NCBI GenBank assembly: GCA_013365325.1
Contig: JABVXV010000150.1
Location: 81,738-145,737, forward strand
DNA: 64,000 nucleotides
Direction: 5' to 3'
Origin: Dipetalonema caudispina
Lineage: Eukaryota > Nematoda > Chromadorea > Rhabditida > Onchocercidae
The notes below the pieces were generated by a model, which worked only from the letters and a program-made list of their open reading frames with translations, had not been told where the DNA came from and made no database searches. A program made the translations under genes and the position numbers. Positions 1-12,768 of this stretch are shown here, one piece after another (within the stretch, counting starts at the first letter, position 1; each line of letters begins with the position of its first letter).

Positions 1-599
1 TATTATTAGTTACGTAATTAGCCAGCGCAGTTGTATCAGTTGCGCCATAAAATCAACATTGTTAGAGGAGTTAACCATCACCATCCAAAACTCTTCAAAG
101 CTTAAAATATTTCATCCACGATACTAACTAATACTTCCGTTTGCATATATAAATAGAGAAAAAGAGAATAAATGAAATTCTAAATTATAAATTTAATTTA
201 TTGAGATAAGAAGTTCTAATTTCATTTCAAATTGGATGAAGAAATTATTTCAGTACAAACTATAAAATTATAAGCTTTCTGTCTGAAAAATGTGATTTGG
301 CTAATAGTTATTTTTTGAATTTGTTAGCATTTAAATTTTCATTATCTTTCAAATATTTTCCATCAACTATTTCCAATCAGTTCGATTTATTTAAAAACAA
401 AGAAACAGATTTGGTTTTTCATTTGCTGCATGCATAAAATTGAAAAATGAGTAATATGTGGCATTTTTCAGTTCCGAAAATCTTGGATACTTGAAAGTAG
501 CACACAAATATCCGTTGATTTAAGCATACAAACGTAAAATTGGAAATTACTGATTCTGAATACTTCAAAAATTAATTCAAATTTACACTTTCACCAAAA
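1..599. other. Intergenic, 3' side of the CCDC9-like gene
   Basis: AT-rich sequence downstream of the minus-strand stop at 600-602. A minus-strand AATAAA lies at 197-202, about 400 nt past the stop, so the 3' UTR may cover most of this stretch. I see no coding exon here. Confidence 0.5.
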
Positions 600-3477
600 T
601 TAAGAGTCCGAAATGAGAACCTTTTTCAATTCAAGCATGGAAACATTCACTTTAACTGTATCCAAATGTTGTGTAGTAGCCATTTTTAACATCGGGACGG
701 CAGCAGCGGTTGAAGCAACTCGTCGAGTAGAATATCGTTTTCTGGACGATCCGGATGATGATTTCTTGTAGTTTCCGGTTGGTTGTCTGTTTAATTGTCC
801 ATTGGAAGATGCATGAGACTGTTTCAGTTTACTCACCGGTTTCATGAAATGAGTGTTCCGTAATACAACACCATTACCATCGTTTCCGCTACCGGAACTT
901 TTCAGATTTTTCGAATTTTTACCATCAAATATCTTAAATAGCAGAATATTAGCAAAATTGATCGCTTTCTTACCACCCATATTATTGTTTATTCCTTGAA
1001 TCATCGATGATTACTTTTTATAAAACAACTTCAGACTAGTTTAAATATCACATCGATGACATCCTGACTTGGAACTAACCCAATAAAACTGGAAAATCCT
1101 TTTTTTTTTTTTTTTTTAATAAACAGCAAAGTTTTCGCATCGTAGAAATAATCCTACGATTCACTGAAAATCCATCATAACTGAATAAATGAATGCAATC
1201 AAATGGAATATAGCAATTAAAATGTAGAAATTTACGAAGGGATGTAAGAAGTTTTTATTACTTTTCCATCTTTTTTTAAATTTTCATGAACAATTTCAAG
1301 TGCAGAAAGAAATGGAAATAAAATGGATAATACTTAAATATACATCATATATTTAGTCAACGATACCTAATATTAAGTATAAAGACGTTAACCTAAGGTT
1401 ACATGTGTTTTGCATTAATCCCAATCATATATTTAACAATTCTAAGTTTTTACTAATAATTATGACTGTTTTTTTTTTACAGTAAAAAAAATTCGATATT
1501 AATATAAATGAGTAAAATTTTTGAATTAAAGATAAAAAGCATACTTTTTTGTTTGATAACGACGTATTTTTGTTCGTTTCAAGACAAACTATAATTTTGG
1601 TGCCTTCTAACTTCTGTTTCTTCTCCTTAATTTCAGCAACTTTTTTCGACGTAACATTATTGTTACTTCTGGTACCGTTACTACGATTCTTGAATCTACG
1701 TAAAAAATGCGCATTAGATCCCTTGTTATTGTCGATATCGGGTACATTCTCTTTCCAATTTTCAACACTAAACATATGATATGATTAGGATTGTGAAAAA
1801 TTTTTTGGGAAATATAAGAATATGATAATGAAAGATTGGGAAGAAAGAATGATGAAGTGAAAGGATTTCAAAGCAAAATGAATCAGTAGATGAAGAAATT
1901 TAATGGAAAAGTAAACTTAATTAATGTTAACACTTAACCCAATTGATCTTTATAATAATGTTCTATGTTTTTTTTTCATTTCCTAAATCTAAACTATCGA
2001 TTAAATTCTATTTCATAGAAATTTTCCGAAAATATTCCAGTATATTTAATGATCAAAGATTGGATTTTAATCGTTTTTTTTTTCATTAAATACTGAAAAA
2101 AAGAAAATGATAAACCTTGTCTTTCCAGCATCCCATTCTCGATCCCATTCTCCAGGCTTCTTAGTTTTCAATGTGCTTTTCTGCAAAAAAAAAAAGGAAA
2201 GAAAAATGATTTCCATCTTTTAACGAACAGAAGTCATTAGAATAAAACTTTATTTTAAAAATTTTTCAATCAATAAAATGCATTTCTTCCTTGCGGAAAA
2301 TACTTCTTTCAACACGATCGAATATTTTATTACGCCAATCATTTATCGATTTTTATATATGATTAGGTTACAGATGGTTGCAAATTGATGAATGAACAGA
2401 TTTCTTAGTAAATCTTTTAAAGTCAAATGTATAGAAGTCTAATAACTCATAGTTCTCAATGTATTATTTTCAACGAATTGTTCTTATTCTGTGTAAAGTT
2501 GATCTATTCACTACAACTTTTCAATTCTATCATATACTTATATGATCGTATCGTATCAAAACCATTTACCGATATGTAACTTCTAAAATGTCATTTCAAG
2601 CACTGTTAGGAATAATAATAATAAAAATAATAATAACTCAAATTCTAATTTTAAAATAATAACAATAAAAATGAATAAGTAAAAATTAATAACATTCACT
2701 AAATTAAAATGAACAAATTAATGAAAGAGTAAAGTCTAACTCTAATTAAACTTAGTATGAGAAGAGAAGGGGAAGTGTAATAACAGTTTACCATAGAAAA
2801 ATAATATGCTGACTCTGATTATCCTTTAACTTTGATTTGTTGAAAAATTTACATTTCTGTACATTGTCCCTTTTGCTCCACCATAAAGGTTCATTTTTCC
2901 ATATTCGTTGACAAAATTTGCGCGATCTTCTTCTACAAGCTACAATGGAATTAAAAGAAGTGAAATGATCAAAAAAATTTTTATATACATTTAAAAATTA
3001 AACTTTTCATTTATACAGTTTGATGAGAGGAAATTTTTCAGCTAATATAGGTAAGATTTATGTAAAGAAAAAGAAAAAAAGAAAGAAAAGATTGAATTAT
3101 TTGAGTTTAATTTCGAAGAAGACGAATGATAATTATAGTTGTTAATTTGGGAATTTACAACAACTATTGAGATAATAAATTTGTTGAAAATAATAATTTC
3201 TAGCAAAAAATTTTTTTTATTGCCCATTGATCTATTTAATAATAATAATAATTATTATTATTATTTATCTATAATATTGAAATTTGATAGTAAATCTAAC
3301 CTCTTTTCTTTGTTCGATTAATTGATTCTTTTTTCGTATCTCAGCAATTTTCTTATCTAAAGCTTCCTCATCCTCTTTGGATCGAATACGTCCACGATCA
3401 GCTATTGATTCCGATTCTTTTTCCATTAATTTACCATTTTCTTCATTTTTTTCTTCATCTTTTGTCTTTGCCATCAT
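600..3477 (-). CDS. CCDC9-like coiled-coil protein (5-exon model)
   Basis: Exons (minus order): 3477-3301, 2939-2853, 2180-2116, 1767-1545, 932-600, giving about 294 aa. Intron phases agree at every junction (0, 0, 2, 0). The first exon is Lys/Glu-rich and carries the helix LDKKIAEIRKKNQLIEQRKE. It continues across the intron into LVEEDRANF, matching the N-terminal coiled coil of CCDC9 (LDKRIEALRRKNEAL...EEDRKKAE). Exon 3 encodes PGEWDREWDAGKTS, the second conserved CCDC9 block (GQWRREWDAEKT). The C-terminal part is Ser/Arg/Asn-rich and poorly conserved. The start could be either of two adjacent ATGs (3477 or 3474). The last acceptor (TATTTAAG at 933) is the weakest call, and another small exon may lie between 1000 and 1500. 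CCDC9 proteins are linked to RNA/exon-junction biology in vertebrates; a role here is inference only. Confidence 0.72.
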
Positions 3478-4413
3478 AATTTTTTACCAAAAATTTTTTT
3501 GCATATTATTTTTCAAATAAATTAAACAATTTATTTTAGCAAGGAATATTCGAAAAATATAACTGAAATTGGCTGCAAATAGAAGCCAAAAAATGAAAAA
3601 AAAAAAAAAAAAGACTTTCAGTATCATATACATATATCCTCAATGGATACAAATTTGTTCTTGAAAATGGCTTTCCATCCCATAAATTACATGTAATGAT
3701 GAGAAGTGTACTTCCCAATGACAATCTTCCAATTTTTTTTTTTTTATGCAAAAAAAAAAAAGCCTAGAGAAAAAAAAAAAAGCCTTATTAAGCCTAGAAA
3801 ATTTGAATTGTATAATAAGATTTGTATCAATAAATGAATGATCAATTTATTTCTAATGAATAAATAACAACATCAAATTGGCTTATTTTAAATAGTCGTG
3901 GAAGAGTGCAAAAATTTTATGCTTTGTAATTTTTCGAAGATCAAAGATAATGTGCAAGAAATGTGCTAACAAAGCACTTAGCAAAAGTAATCAGTGCTAA
4001 CTTTCTTTGCACGAATCAATTTCATAAATTTTAAATTAAAACATTTACGTTTATATATTATTGCTGTAAATGTATACTATTATTTTTTTTTTTTTTTCAC
4101 ATGAAATATTATCTCATTAAGTATACGAAGTACTCTTAAATGTATACAAATGCAATATATAATATACAATTAAATGAATTAATAATTCGAAAAAATTTTT
4201 AATACGCTTTAATTAATTAATAAATTTAATTAAAAGATATTAAAATGAAATATTTAAATAGCAAAAAAAAAAAAATATCTAAAACAAAATAGACAATTAC
4301 AAACACAATAAGTTTGTTCAAACAGTGAGTGAAATGGAAAGGTTAAAAAATTGTGGAATGAATTGACTGACAACAGGAATGAGTGAGGAATAAATTGGGA
4401 AAAATTTTAGAGG

Positions 4414-4444
<31 letters not shown>

Positions 4445-5164
4445 CGGAAAACATCATCAAATGCATTCATCCTTAGACCATCCAAACAACTCTTCTCATA
4501 TCTAAAATATTTTCCCTCATATCACAAATGAATATAATATATGTTGAATGAAAGAAATTTACATTTAGAATTGTTCTAATTAAAAATTTTAATGGAATAA
4601 TTAAATTAGAGATATGAAATGAGATGAGAATGCATGAAAAATAGTATTGGGAAAGGAGGAATTGAATGTTAAGGATGGAATAGGTTAATTTAATTTATTG
4701 GTGTAAATTCATTTCTGGAAATAATATGAAAATATATCAGTGATTGTTATATTGATTTCTTTTATCAATTTAAAAAATTTACTTAAATTACTTTACTTAC
4801 AATCTATTAATTTCAATCTAACAATTCTTGCAAAATACTAAAGCTATAATAATATAACAAATATGTCCAAAAGGGTAGGATTATATCTTATTCTTTGCTA
4901 AAATTGATAGAAAAAAATGTTGAAGCTAAGGATTCAATCAATAAATTCTATCATTTTGTATATTTTTGTTTAAAAATAAAAAAAAAAAAAAAAAAGAAGT
5001 TTAAATGAAAACAAAAATTCATTGAATGATTCTTCATGAATACAACTAAGAAATGGATGATCGAACATTGTGAATGTGAGGAATAAATGAAGAAAGGAGA
5101 AGAATGGATTCGTAAAAATAAAAACAAAAAAAAAAAAACAAAAATGATGATGCTAATATGTTTC

Positions 5165-5223
5165 ATCATTATTATCATCATCATCATCATCATTATCATC
5201 ATCATCATTATTATTATCATCAT
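5165..5223. repeat. ATC/ATT trinucleotide microsatellite
   Basis: Runs of CAT/CATT/ATC units. On the minus strand they read as a Met/Ile run that looks like an open frame but is simple repeat. Confidence 0.85.
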
Positions 5224-5488
5224 TTTTATAATATCAATAAACCAGCTCCGTTTGAATTAATTGAAGAGAAGAGAAAAAAAAAAAAAAAAGGAAGAACAAA
5301 ATAGTAACACATTTGAAGTGAGCCCATTCGATTTTTTTTTCATTCGATGTGCGCACATTTCATATGAACAAGAATTAGACACATTTTGTAAAATCGATAA
5401 AATTAAACTTAACAATGACATCATAAACTTTTTTTTTTTTTTTTTTACAATTAACAGTAATTCCTAATCGATAATATAACTTTATTGA

Positions 5489-5590
5489 TTAGTTGAATTT
5501 GTCAAATAGTTTTGGATGGAGTTATTTAGTATACAACAAATTATGTATACTAAATAACTCCATCCAAAACTATTTGATGAATTCAACTAA
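5489..5590. repeat. Near-perfect 46-bp inverted repeat (foldback hairpin)
   Basis: The left arm 5489-5534 is the reverse complement of the right arm 5545-5590 at 44 of 46 positions, around a 10-nt spacer (5535-5544). The two differences sit side by side (5500/5579 T-G and 5501/5578 G-T). In an RNA copied from the plus strand both would be G-U wobbles, so the stem would be fully paired; in the minus-strand RNA they would be A/C mismatches. The ends read TTAGTTGAA and TTCAACTAA. No ORF or obvious target-site duplication is visible. It could be a small foldback/MITE or a hairpin-RNA locus. Confidence 0.9.
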
Positions 5591-6924
5591 TATATTTTTA
5601 AAATATTTCAACAAATTGATGTCAATTTTAAATTTACAATATTAATGTATGTAGTGACCCTTCCTTTTTTTTTTCTTTTTTTTTTTTTTTGTATTTTAAA
5701 ATTGACATTAAAATATCGTAATTATTAGTATTTTATATGACTACTGAAAAAATCACATTTTAATTAGTTGAAATTCCAAAACTGTGTACTATGAATGATT
5801 ATTTGAATTTATATATCATATGTATATATATATATATACAATTAAAGCTGCAGATTATAAAATTTAATTTTGATTGAAGCATTTTCAATTTTTTTTTTTT
5901 TTTTTTTGTGATGAAAATATCTAAACAGTAAAGAGTACAATTTATTCAATTCGTTCTTCCAATCTGTTTGTTTGATTTTTGTTGAATTTTAGAGCACATT
6001 CATCAATTACATTGCTGTGATTTTCTTATTTCATTTCCTCAAAACGATAATTTCTTCATCATTTTTATTTCATTTCAATTCTTATATTTGTCAATAATTA
6101 TGCATATTCTTTTATGATTATACAAATATTTCGTCATGTAAGTAGTGAGAAAAAAAAAAAAATACGATTGACATCTTAATTTTATCCCCTCACTTAGTTA
6201 ATTATAATCAGCCATTGAAATATTTTACCATTTCTATTTAAAAATTATTCAGCTAGTCCGCCAACTTAACAATTAAATCAATTAACAATTAGCAATCAAT
6301 TTCAAGAAAAAAACAAGGTTCTTGCGTTAGTTTTATTTAAATTAAAAATAATAGTTTATTAAAATGATCGGCAAAGGATCGATTAAAATTATCGAAATGT
6401 TAATTTTAGTAAAATGTTAACTTATGATGGAAAACAATGTATGTTGCAAGTATGCAGTATTGAATAAAAACATCGATATGCCTAATGGAATAAATATTGG
6501 AATTTGAAGTAATCATTTTATTTTCAACAAAATTAAAAATAATTATCTATCTCTACGTCGTTGAAACGAATTTTAGCAAATTATTTTCTCAACATCAAAA
6601 TATTCATTCTCCTACATAAATATCATCAAATAGTACTAATCAATTTGTGTATAAACAAATTTCATTCCACACTTACAAAAGTAATTGTCGTATTAACAAC
6701 TATTAATAGTGATGATATTGGCACAATTACGATCTGTACTGCATTATTGGTATCATTTTCGGTTCATACTTTAAGAGTTTCAGAATAGTATCACAATTGT
6801 GAAGAAGTGATAATACAAGAGATTCACTACGATAATCAATACATTAACATATCACTGGGACAAATTCAAATATTCATAAATTCAAATTATTTTGTTTATA
6901 TTGCAATAAAGAGAACATCTAAAA

Positions 6925-7688
6925 ATGTATAAAATTCTTCCTTCTTTCTTCTTCGCTGGAATTGGTAATTAAAATGGTTTGAAATGGCTTATTTAGTACC
7001 ATTTAAGTATTTTTGATAGGACAAGAAAAAACATTATTGTTTGTGTCCATTGAAGTATACTAATTGAGCGATTTTGAACAATTAGAAATAAAACCATAAG
7101 AAAATGGCTATTTTAAATAATATTTATGCATTGGAAATTTTTAATTTGCTTAAATAGAAAAAATTCGATGAATTAAACAATTACTTGTTAACATTTTTAT
7201 TTGTTTATTTGTTTAGTATACAGTAAACTTGAAATTAAATCATTTAATTGCAATAAAGGTGAGATATTTAGTATTAATGCATTACCAACAAGTGCAAAAT
7301 AATTTAATTATTTGTTTTAGATAACATTATTTGCAAATAGTTAAAAATGATAACAGCCGTAACATTTTCTCATAACCTTTCAACTTTATTACATTTTTAC
7401 AAATAAGTAATTGTATTTTAAGTTTACTAATTTTTAAGTTCGAATAAATTTGTTATGTCCAAGTATCAAGATTAATATATATATCTTTGGTCAGCTGCCA
7501 CAACCACACCAATTTGATAACAACCATATCTGATCAGTGATGTCGCTGTAAAAATAATTGTTAGATGCTTTTCTCAATGTCACTGTACCATTGACATGAA
7601 AAATGATAGACGCTATTGTTGCAGAAAAAGTGAAGATTGCGATATACTTTTAGAATTGAAATTCAAGCAGGAAAAGCTTGCAAAATGA
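6925..7688 (+). other. Weak candidate for a small Cys-rich spliced gene
   Basis: The segment 7565-7688 is open, ends in TGA, and encodes a Cys-dense tail with spacing C-x4-C-x-C-x10-CC-x6-C. Candidate acceptors lie just upstream (ATCAG near 7540, TTAG at 7564). A possible start exon at 6925-6964 (MYKILPSFFF..., donor GTAATT) and an exon near 7217-7250 can be seen, but their phases do not join cleanly. I do not recognise a family. The Cys pattern is the only support, so chance or a decayed gene is as likely. Confidence 0.15.
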
Positions 7689-9344
7689 ATTTTATTGAAA
7701 TTATTTCCAAAACATTTTTGAAAAATTCAATATTGGCAAAAACTCATTATCAAAAACAAAATAAGAAGAAAAGAATTGATACATATCAAATAGTTCACGA
7801 CAATTTGTGTAGGATCGACACTGATAATAGTTTAAGATGTGCGAGAAAAATTTTAAGTTTAAATTATAAAATTAATCAGCCTATTATGAATATAAAATTA
7901 CTTTACTTTTATCTCGTTTTTTGATCATACTTTGAAAATTTTTTTTTTTCCTTTTAATCTTTAATCACCATGTCTTGATCATTAGTTTTCCAATTGGAAC
8001 AAATGCAACTTTAGAGAACACAAAATTATAGAATCCAATTGATTGAATCAATTGGATATAGCACATTCACTCTAATTCCTCTTCAGTTATCAATTGCCTT
8101 GATTTTAAATTTTATTTATGAGCTTGATCGTTCATGCAATTTCATATGATGACACTATTGGAAATCATTTAATGCTATCGTTAGAGGTATTACTATTCAA
8201 TTAACCTGAAGTATCTTACATTCTATCTATTTTCATACGTGAAATACGTGAACTAAATATAACAAATTGGACTACATCTTTGATATACGTTTGGGCAAAT
8301 TTGATCAAACACGCCTAATTTAATATTATATCATTTATAAAAATAAAACAGTACTGATGTATATATTTTTGTATAAAGAAATAAAAATATCTTAACATTT
8401 CAAGTTTATGAAAATGCAAAAAATCTAAATGAAATGACAAAAAATTCATTAAATTTCCATCAAAAGAATGAAGCAGAATAAGTGAAAATAGTTGATGTAC
8501 GCAAAAATCGATAACTAAATCGATCATATTTTTATCGGATTTTATAACAATTCTATTATTTTAGTCGATAATGAGAAATAATGAAGAATTTGTAAAAAAA
8601 AAAAAAAAAAAAAGAAATAATATCACTAAAAGTATTTCAATTTTTTTCTTTTTTGTGAAAAATTTATTTAATGATTTAAAAAAAAAAAAAAATGGTAAAA
8701 AAACAATTCGTTGGATTGCATTCTGAAATCATAAATAGTTGAATTTATTGAATAAATTAACCTAAGATGAAAGAAATTGATAAAATCTCTAAGATAGTAT
8801 CAGAAATTAAACCAAAAACAATTGTAATGTTAGAATCATTTCAATGATGATTTCATTTTTGTGAACGATGCTAAATCAATGCAATATGTTGTCGTAATGG
8901 CAATTTTTTTTTTTTGAACTAATATCTGTTAACTGTTATCGGAGATGGAAATTTTATGAATTCATAAAAAAAAAAGAGATCAAAATTAACAAATAATTGA
9001 CAAAACATGCAACTGAGAGTTTTTAATATCATAGCTTTTTCAACGATTTCGTACAGATATTAATTAATATGGAAAATTCCGCAGAAATTTTAAATTTAAT
9101 CTTTACAAAATTATTGCTTAAAATTCTTCAACAATTTTTATTTGTTTTTTCCAAATCATTGAGTTATGATCTTACGTAATTCTCATCACTTTAATTCAAT
9201 ACATAACATCTATGATAACTTGATGAAACGTGTCAACACGGAAGTCATTCAACTTATCTTCCTTCTTCAATTACGAATATTTGTCCTTCCATTCAAATTA
9301 TTATTTTAAAATGATTTCAAATCAAATGAACTGAGACGTATTAT

Positions 9345-9466
9345 ACGTGCGTGTACGTGTGTGTCTCTGTGCATGTGTGCACGTGTGTGTGTGTGTGTGT
9401 ATGTGTGTATGTGTGCATGTGTGCATGTGTGTGTGTGTGTGTGTATATAAATATATATTTATATAT
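9345..9466. repeat. GT/AC microsatellite followed by TA-rich run
   Basis: Interrupted (GT)n/(GTAT)n tract followed by ATATAAATATATATTTATATAT. It creates long artificial open frames of Val/Cys on one strand and His/Thr on the other. A Lys-rich open frame (to a TAG at 9598-9600) follows directly, behind a CCCCCAG that could be an acceptor, but no partner exon is visible. Confidence 0.9.
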
Positions 9467-9741
9467 CCCCCAGATATTTTGAAAGGTAAATTGAAGATCG
9501 GAAAAAAGTTTTGGTTAAAGACTGTGAGTGAAAAAGATAAGAAAGTAGCAGTGCAAAAGATGACAGAGATTGATGAATTTACAAAAATAGCATGCAATTA
9601 GACACACTAGATTGGGAAATACTGTAAAAAAAAAAAATCAAAGTTTAATCATTGTGGAAGAGATTAAGGGTAAAAAGATACGTTGAATGAAGAGACAACA
9701 AAGATTATAAGAAATTTTGAAGCAATGATCGAGAACATTCT

Positions 9742-9862
9742 AACAAGTTGTCACTTGGATAGGTTGATGGTCAACTTGCGGTAGTTTAAAGGTACGTTGA
9801 TGCTGTACCACGTTAACGTGAACAATAAGGTGTGTTCACGTAGTTAAAATATCACGTATTTT
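9742..9862. promoter_or_regulatory. Palindrome-dense block upstream of CACYBP
   Basis: Contains the perfect 12-bp palindrome CACGTTAACGTG (9809-9820), further CACGT cores nearby (TTCACGTAG, TATCACGTATT), a CAAGTTG...CAACTTG inverted pair, and a GGTAC...GTACC stem. It lies 330-450 bp upstream of the CACYBP start. CACGT(G) cores are bHLH/bHLH-PAS-type sites, so a promoter role is plausible inference; a decayed foldback element is the alternative. Confidence 0.3.
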
Positions 9863-10189
9863 TAAGATTATGCTACGTTAAATGATACTTTTTTGGTAAT
9901 TTGTAAAAATATAATCATATTTGAAGTCTAATTCAGTTTTTTTTTTTGTTATGAATGCTATCAGTTTTGAGATTGGCAAATTGTTTATTGATCGGTCACT
10001 TTGTTTATTTTATTATTTACATTGCTTTGTTTACTGTTTATTTGTGAGGTTATTTTTTGGTATGACTGTCTGTTAGCTTTATATGTGTGAGACGAGCTAT
10101 TTCCATCTTCTTACTAATGCTATGTGTCTTATTACAGTTGTTAATTTTGGACTTTGGAACTTTGTTGAATTTTTGCAAAAGTAGCAGAG

Positions 10190-12230
10190 ATGGAAGAACG
10201 TAGTGAACTACGGCATGACTTGCATGAGTTGCGAAATTTGCGTTCCATTTCATCACGCCAGTTAATAAAGAATATGCTGGATGAAAAGATCACCGAAATT
10301 GAAAGCAAGGTAGTAATCTTTGTTTCTCTTCTTAAGTTTATCTAGTAGAGGATGACTACTAATTATATGTGGTAATAATGTTGGCTAATTTGTTAAGGTC
10401 GATGAAAGCCCTTTTCTTTGCAAACAAACAAGACAGCTAAAACAACGGTTCCTAATTATGTAGTTTTCATTTGCTTGCAATTAAGCAAAACTTACTTTCA
10501 AGTAGTTATCGGTAAGTGATTATTATCTTTTTTAAGATAAAAGCGTTGGAAGCAACGAATAATGTTGATGGTTGTGGTGATATACCAGTCGTAAAACAGT
10601 CGAGGACAGAAGCTGTATCCTCGAATGCTGTACCGTTAGCAACAGTGAAAATCACTAATTACGGTAACTAAATACGTAATGATGAGTTATGTAATCTGAG
10701 TTATCTAATCTTTGTAATCTTTGATATTAAAACTTCTCCTGAAATTTCACTTACCGTGGTTACACTTCAGGGTGCTAGAAATTATCTTTTTCCGTATCTT
10801 TAGCTCACAAGTTACTTTTTCACAACTTCAGTGCCACAGTTTTCAAGTTAGAATCGCTATTATCACAGTGGTAAAATTCGGTATTTACCCAGATTTCGAA
10901 TAGATAGAATTCAGTTTCATTCATATATAACAAAGAATGGCTTTTCCAGTTCAGAGCTTCGTCATTTGATATAGCTGCATAGGGAAAGATTTTCTTAATT
11001 GTTGTTATTATTTCAGCCTGGGATCAGAGTGACAAATATGTGAAACTTTATCTTACCATTCCAGACATACATACTGTGCCACAAGAACAGATTACAGTTA
11101 GCTTTACGGAAAGGTAAAGGTTGGATGGATTGGAATTTCAAACTTTAGTTAGGCACTGTTGGGACGAAAAAAAATTTCTGTACTATGTTGAATAACGACA
11201 TGAATTTTTATATACATTCTCACAGAATATCAGATCATTAGTGTTGTCCAGCATTTTTGTTTCTTGGTTGCAGTGAAGTGGATGTTAATGCTCGTGACGT
11301 ATCATCAAAAAATTATTCTTTGATAATAAAGGGTTTACTCAAAGCAATCAACCCATCCAGCTCTTCTTTTAAGGTAACATTAATCACTTTCAATTTCTTA
11401 TTATTAGTTCTTCAAGAACGTCATATTTTTTGAATTTTATTTAAAATTATTTTTCTTTGATTTCAAAGTTGAGTTCTCTTGCTCATCTATATAAGCTTCA
11501 GTAGATAATGGCGGTATTTGTGCTATCAGAATGTCCTTCATAATGTTCAGCGGGCTGTAGATAATATGCCTCTTATTTTTGGCTTTTGTTTTTTCACATT
11601 CTATTGCTTTGGACTGTTCGTATTTTATTTTTGCAGCGCCCCTTGTACAGTTCCACTGTTCTTATTTTATATATCCTACCTTCATTTTTCTCTGCAATCA
11701 CGAAAAAAACTTCTTGATGTTGCAGAATATACACTACACCATTACATTTAGTTCCTCATGCTACATTACCGCTGTTGATAAAACTTTGATTGGTCGGTGA
11801 GTTATTTTGATTCCAATCGAATAACTTGCTTAAATTTTGCTTGCAGCAAAAAACTAACCTCCTATTGATTATGATGGAAAAGAAGGAAGAGGGGAATTGG
11901 AAGTATTTAACGAAAGCAGAAATGCAGAGCAAAGAAAAGAGGTCGGAATTTTATGTCCGTTATCTGAAAACATTTCAGTTAATTCACAGTTGTCTAAAAC
12001 ATTTCAATTCATAGTTCTCGGGCCGTCTCTTTTCAGAAAATAGCCCTTCTATATAATTCTTATTGTTTAGCACACCCAAATTTGACCAGAAGGCAGATCC
12101 ACAAGAATCACTAATGAGCCTGATAAAGCAATTGTACGATGATGGAGACGATGACATGAAAAGGACAATTTGTAAAGCGTGGCATGAAAGTCAGACAAAA
12201 AAAAGCGTTGATCCTGATGAATCAATGTAA
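10190..12230 (+). CDS. cacybp: Calcyclin-binding protein / Siah-interacting protein
   Basis: Six exons: 10190-10309, 10537-10663, 11017-11113, 11274-11373, 11847-11941, 12071-12230. Phases match throughout, giving 232 aa (human CACYBP 228). The N-terminal about 80 residues are a helical region. Residues about 78-145 form a CS (p23/HSP20-like) domain beginning VKITNYAWDQSDKYVKLY, very close to the human VKISNYGWDQSDKFVKIY. The C-terminal SGS-type region contains NWKYLT and YDDGDDDMKRTICKAW, almost identical to human EDGDDDMKRTINKAW. In animals the protein bridges Siah/Skp1 ubiquitin-ligase parts to targets such as beta-catenin and binds S100 proteins and Hsp90. Intron 4 (11374-11846) holds open frames that are not supported as exons. 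The gene is convergent with IBA57. Confidence 0.95.
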
Positions 12231-12594
12231 TTCGGACTTATTCATAACACAATTTGTTATCTGAAATGATTTTTAATGCTGCGGAGTATTTCTCGATGTA
12301 CTGATTCCACACACATTTTCACACTTATGTATTTCCTGCCTCCTTCCACCAAGCTCATCTATGGATATCCTTTTGAGATATGGGATTAATTGAGTTCGAT
12401 TTTTAAAGCTATCAGTAATTACTCGGCATTTCGTGTTTCGTGCGTCTTTTATGTTCTGTTCCAGTTAGTTATTAACATTTGCTTTTCATTGTTTGATAAG
12501 GACTGTTATCATAACTGCACATTAAATATTTGTTTTTATGGTGCTTTTAAACTTACACTGTGAAATACTTTATTGAAGCATGAGCAGTGAGTGT

Positions 12595-12609
12595 AATAAA
12601 CATAATAAA
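12595..12609 (+). terminator. Two AATAAA polyadenylation signals for CACYBP
   Basis: AATAAA at 12595-12600 and again at 12604-12609, about 365 nt after the CACYBP stop. The convergent IBA57 gene has a minus-strand AATAAA at 12754-12759, so the two 3' ends lie within about 150 bp of each other. Confidence 0.6.
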
Positions 12610-12768
12610 CATTGTTGAAAACATTAGCAAGAAAGCTGGTGACAACAAGAATCTTAATTTGAACGAGGTATTATGTAGCTAATAAATATCAGGTCTTTTT
12701 ATACTGTATAATATTATTTACACAGACAATGATACAACGGATGGAAGTGGAACTTTATTTTCAAATTT

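Larger units (their letters stand above)
3478..10189. other. Large gene-poor intergenic region
   Basis: Very AT-rich, with mono-A/T runs (for example 30 A at 4414-4443), an ATC/ATT microsatellite at about 5165-5223, a long foldback at 5489-5590, and a GT microsatellite at about 9345-9466. No exon chain could be built with confidence. Weak coding-like fragments at 7565-7688 and about 9470-9600 are noted separately. The last 450 bp before CACYBP are dense in palindromes. Confidence 0.55.

Noticed and set aside
9322..9601. Overlapping open frames on both strands
   Set aside because: Produced by the GT/AC microsatellite; the Lys-rich end lacks any partner exon.
11518..11800. Open frames inside CACYBP intron 4
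   Set aside because: Hydrophobic low-complexity frames; the flanking exons join in phase without them and match CACYBP.
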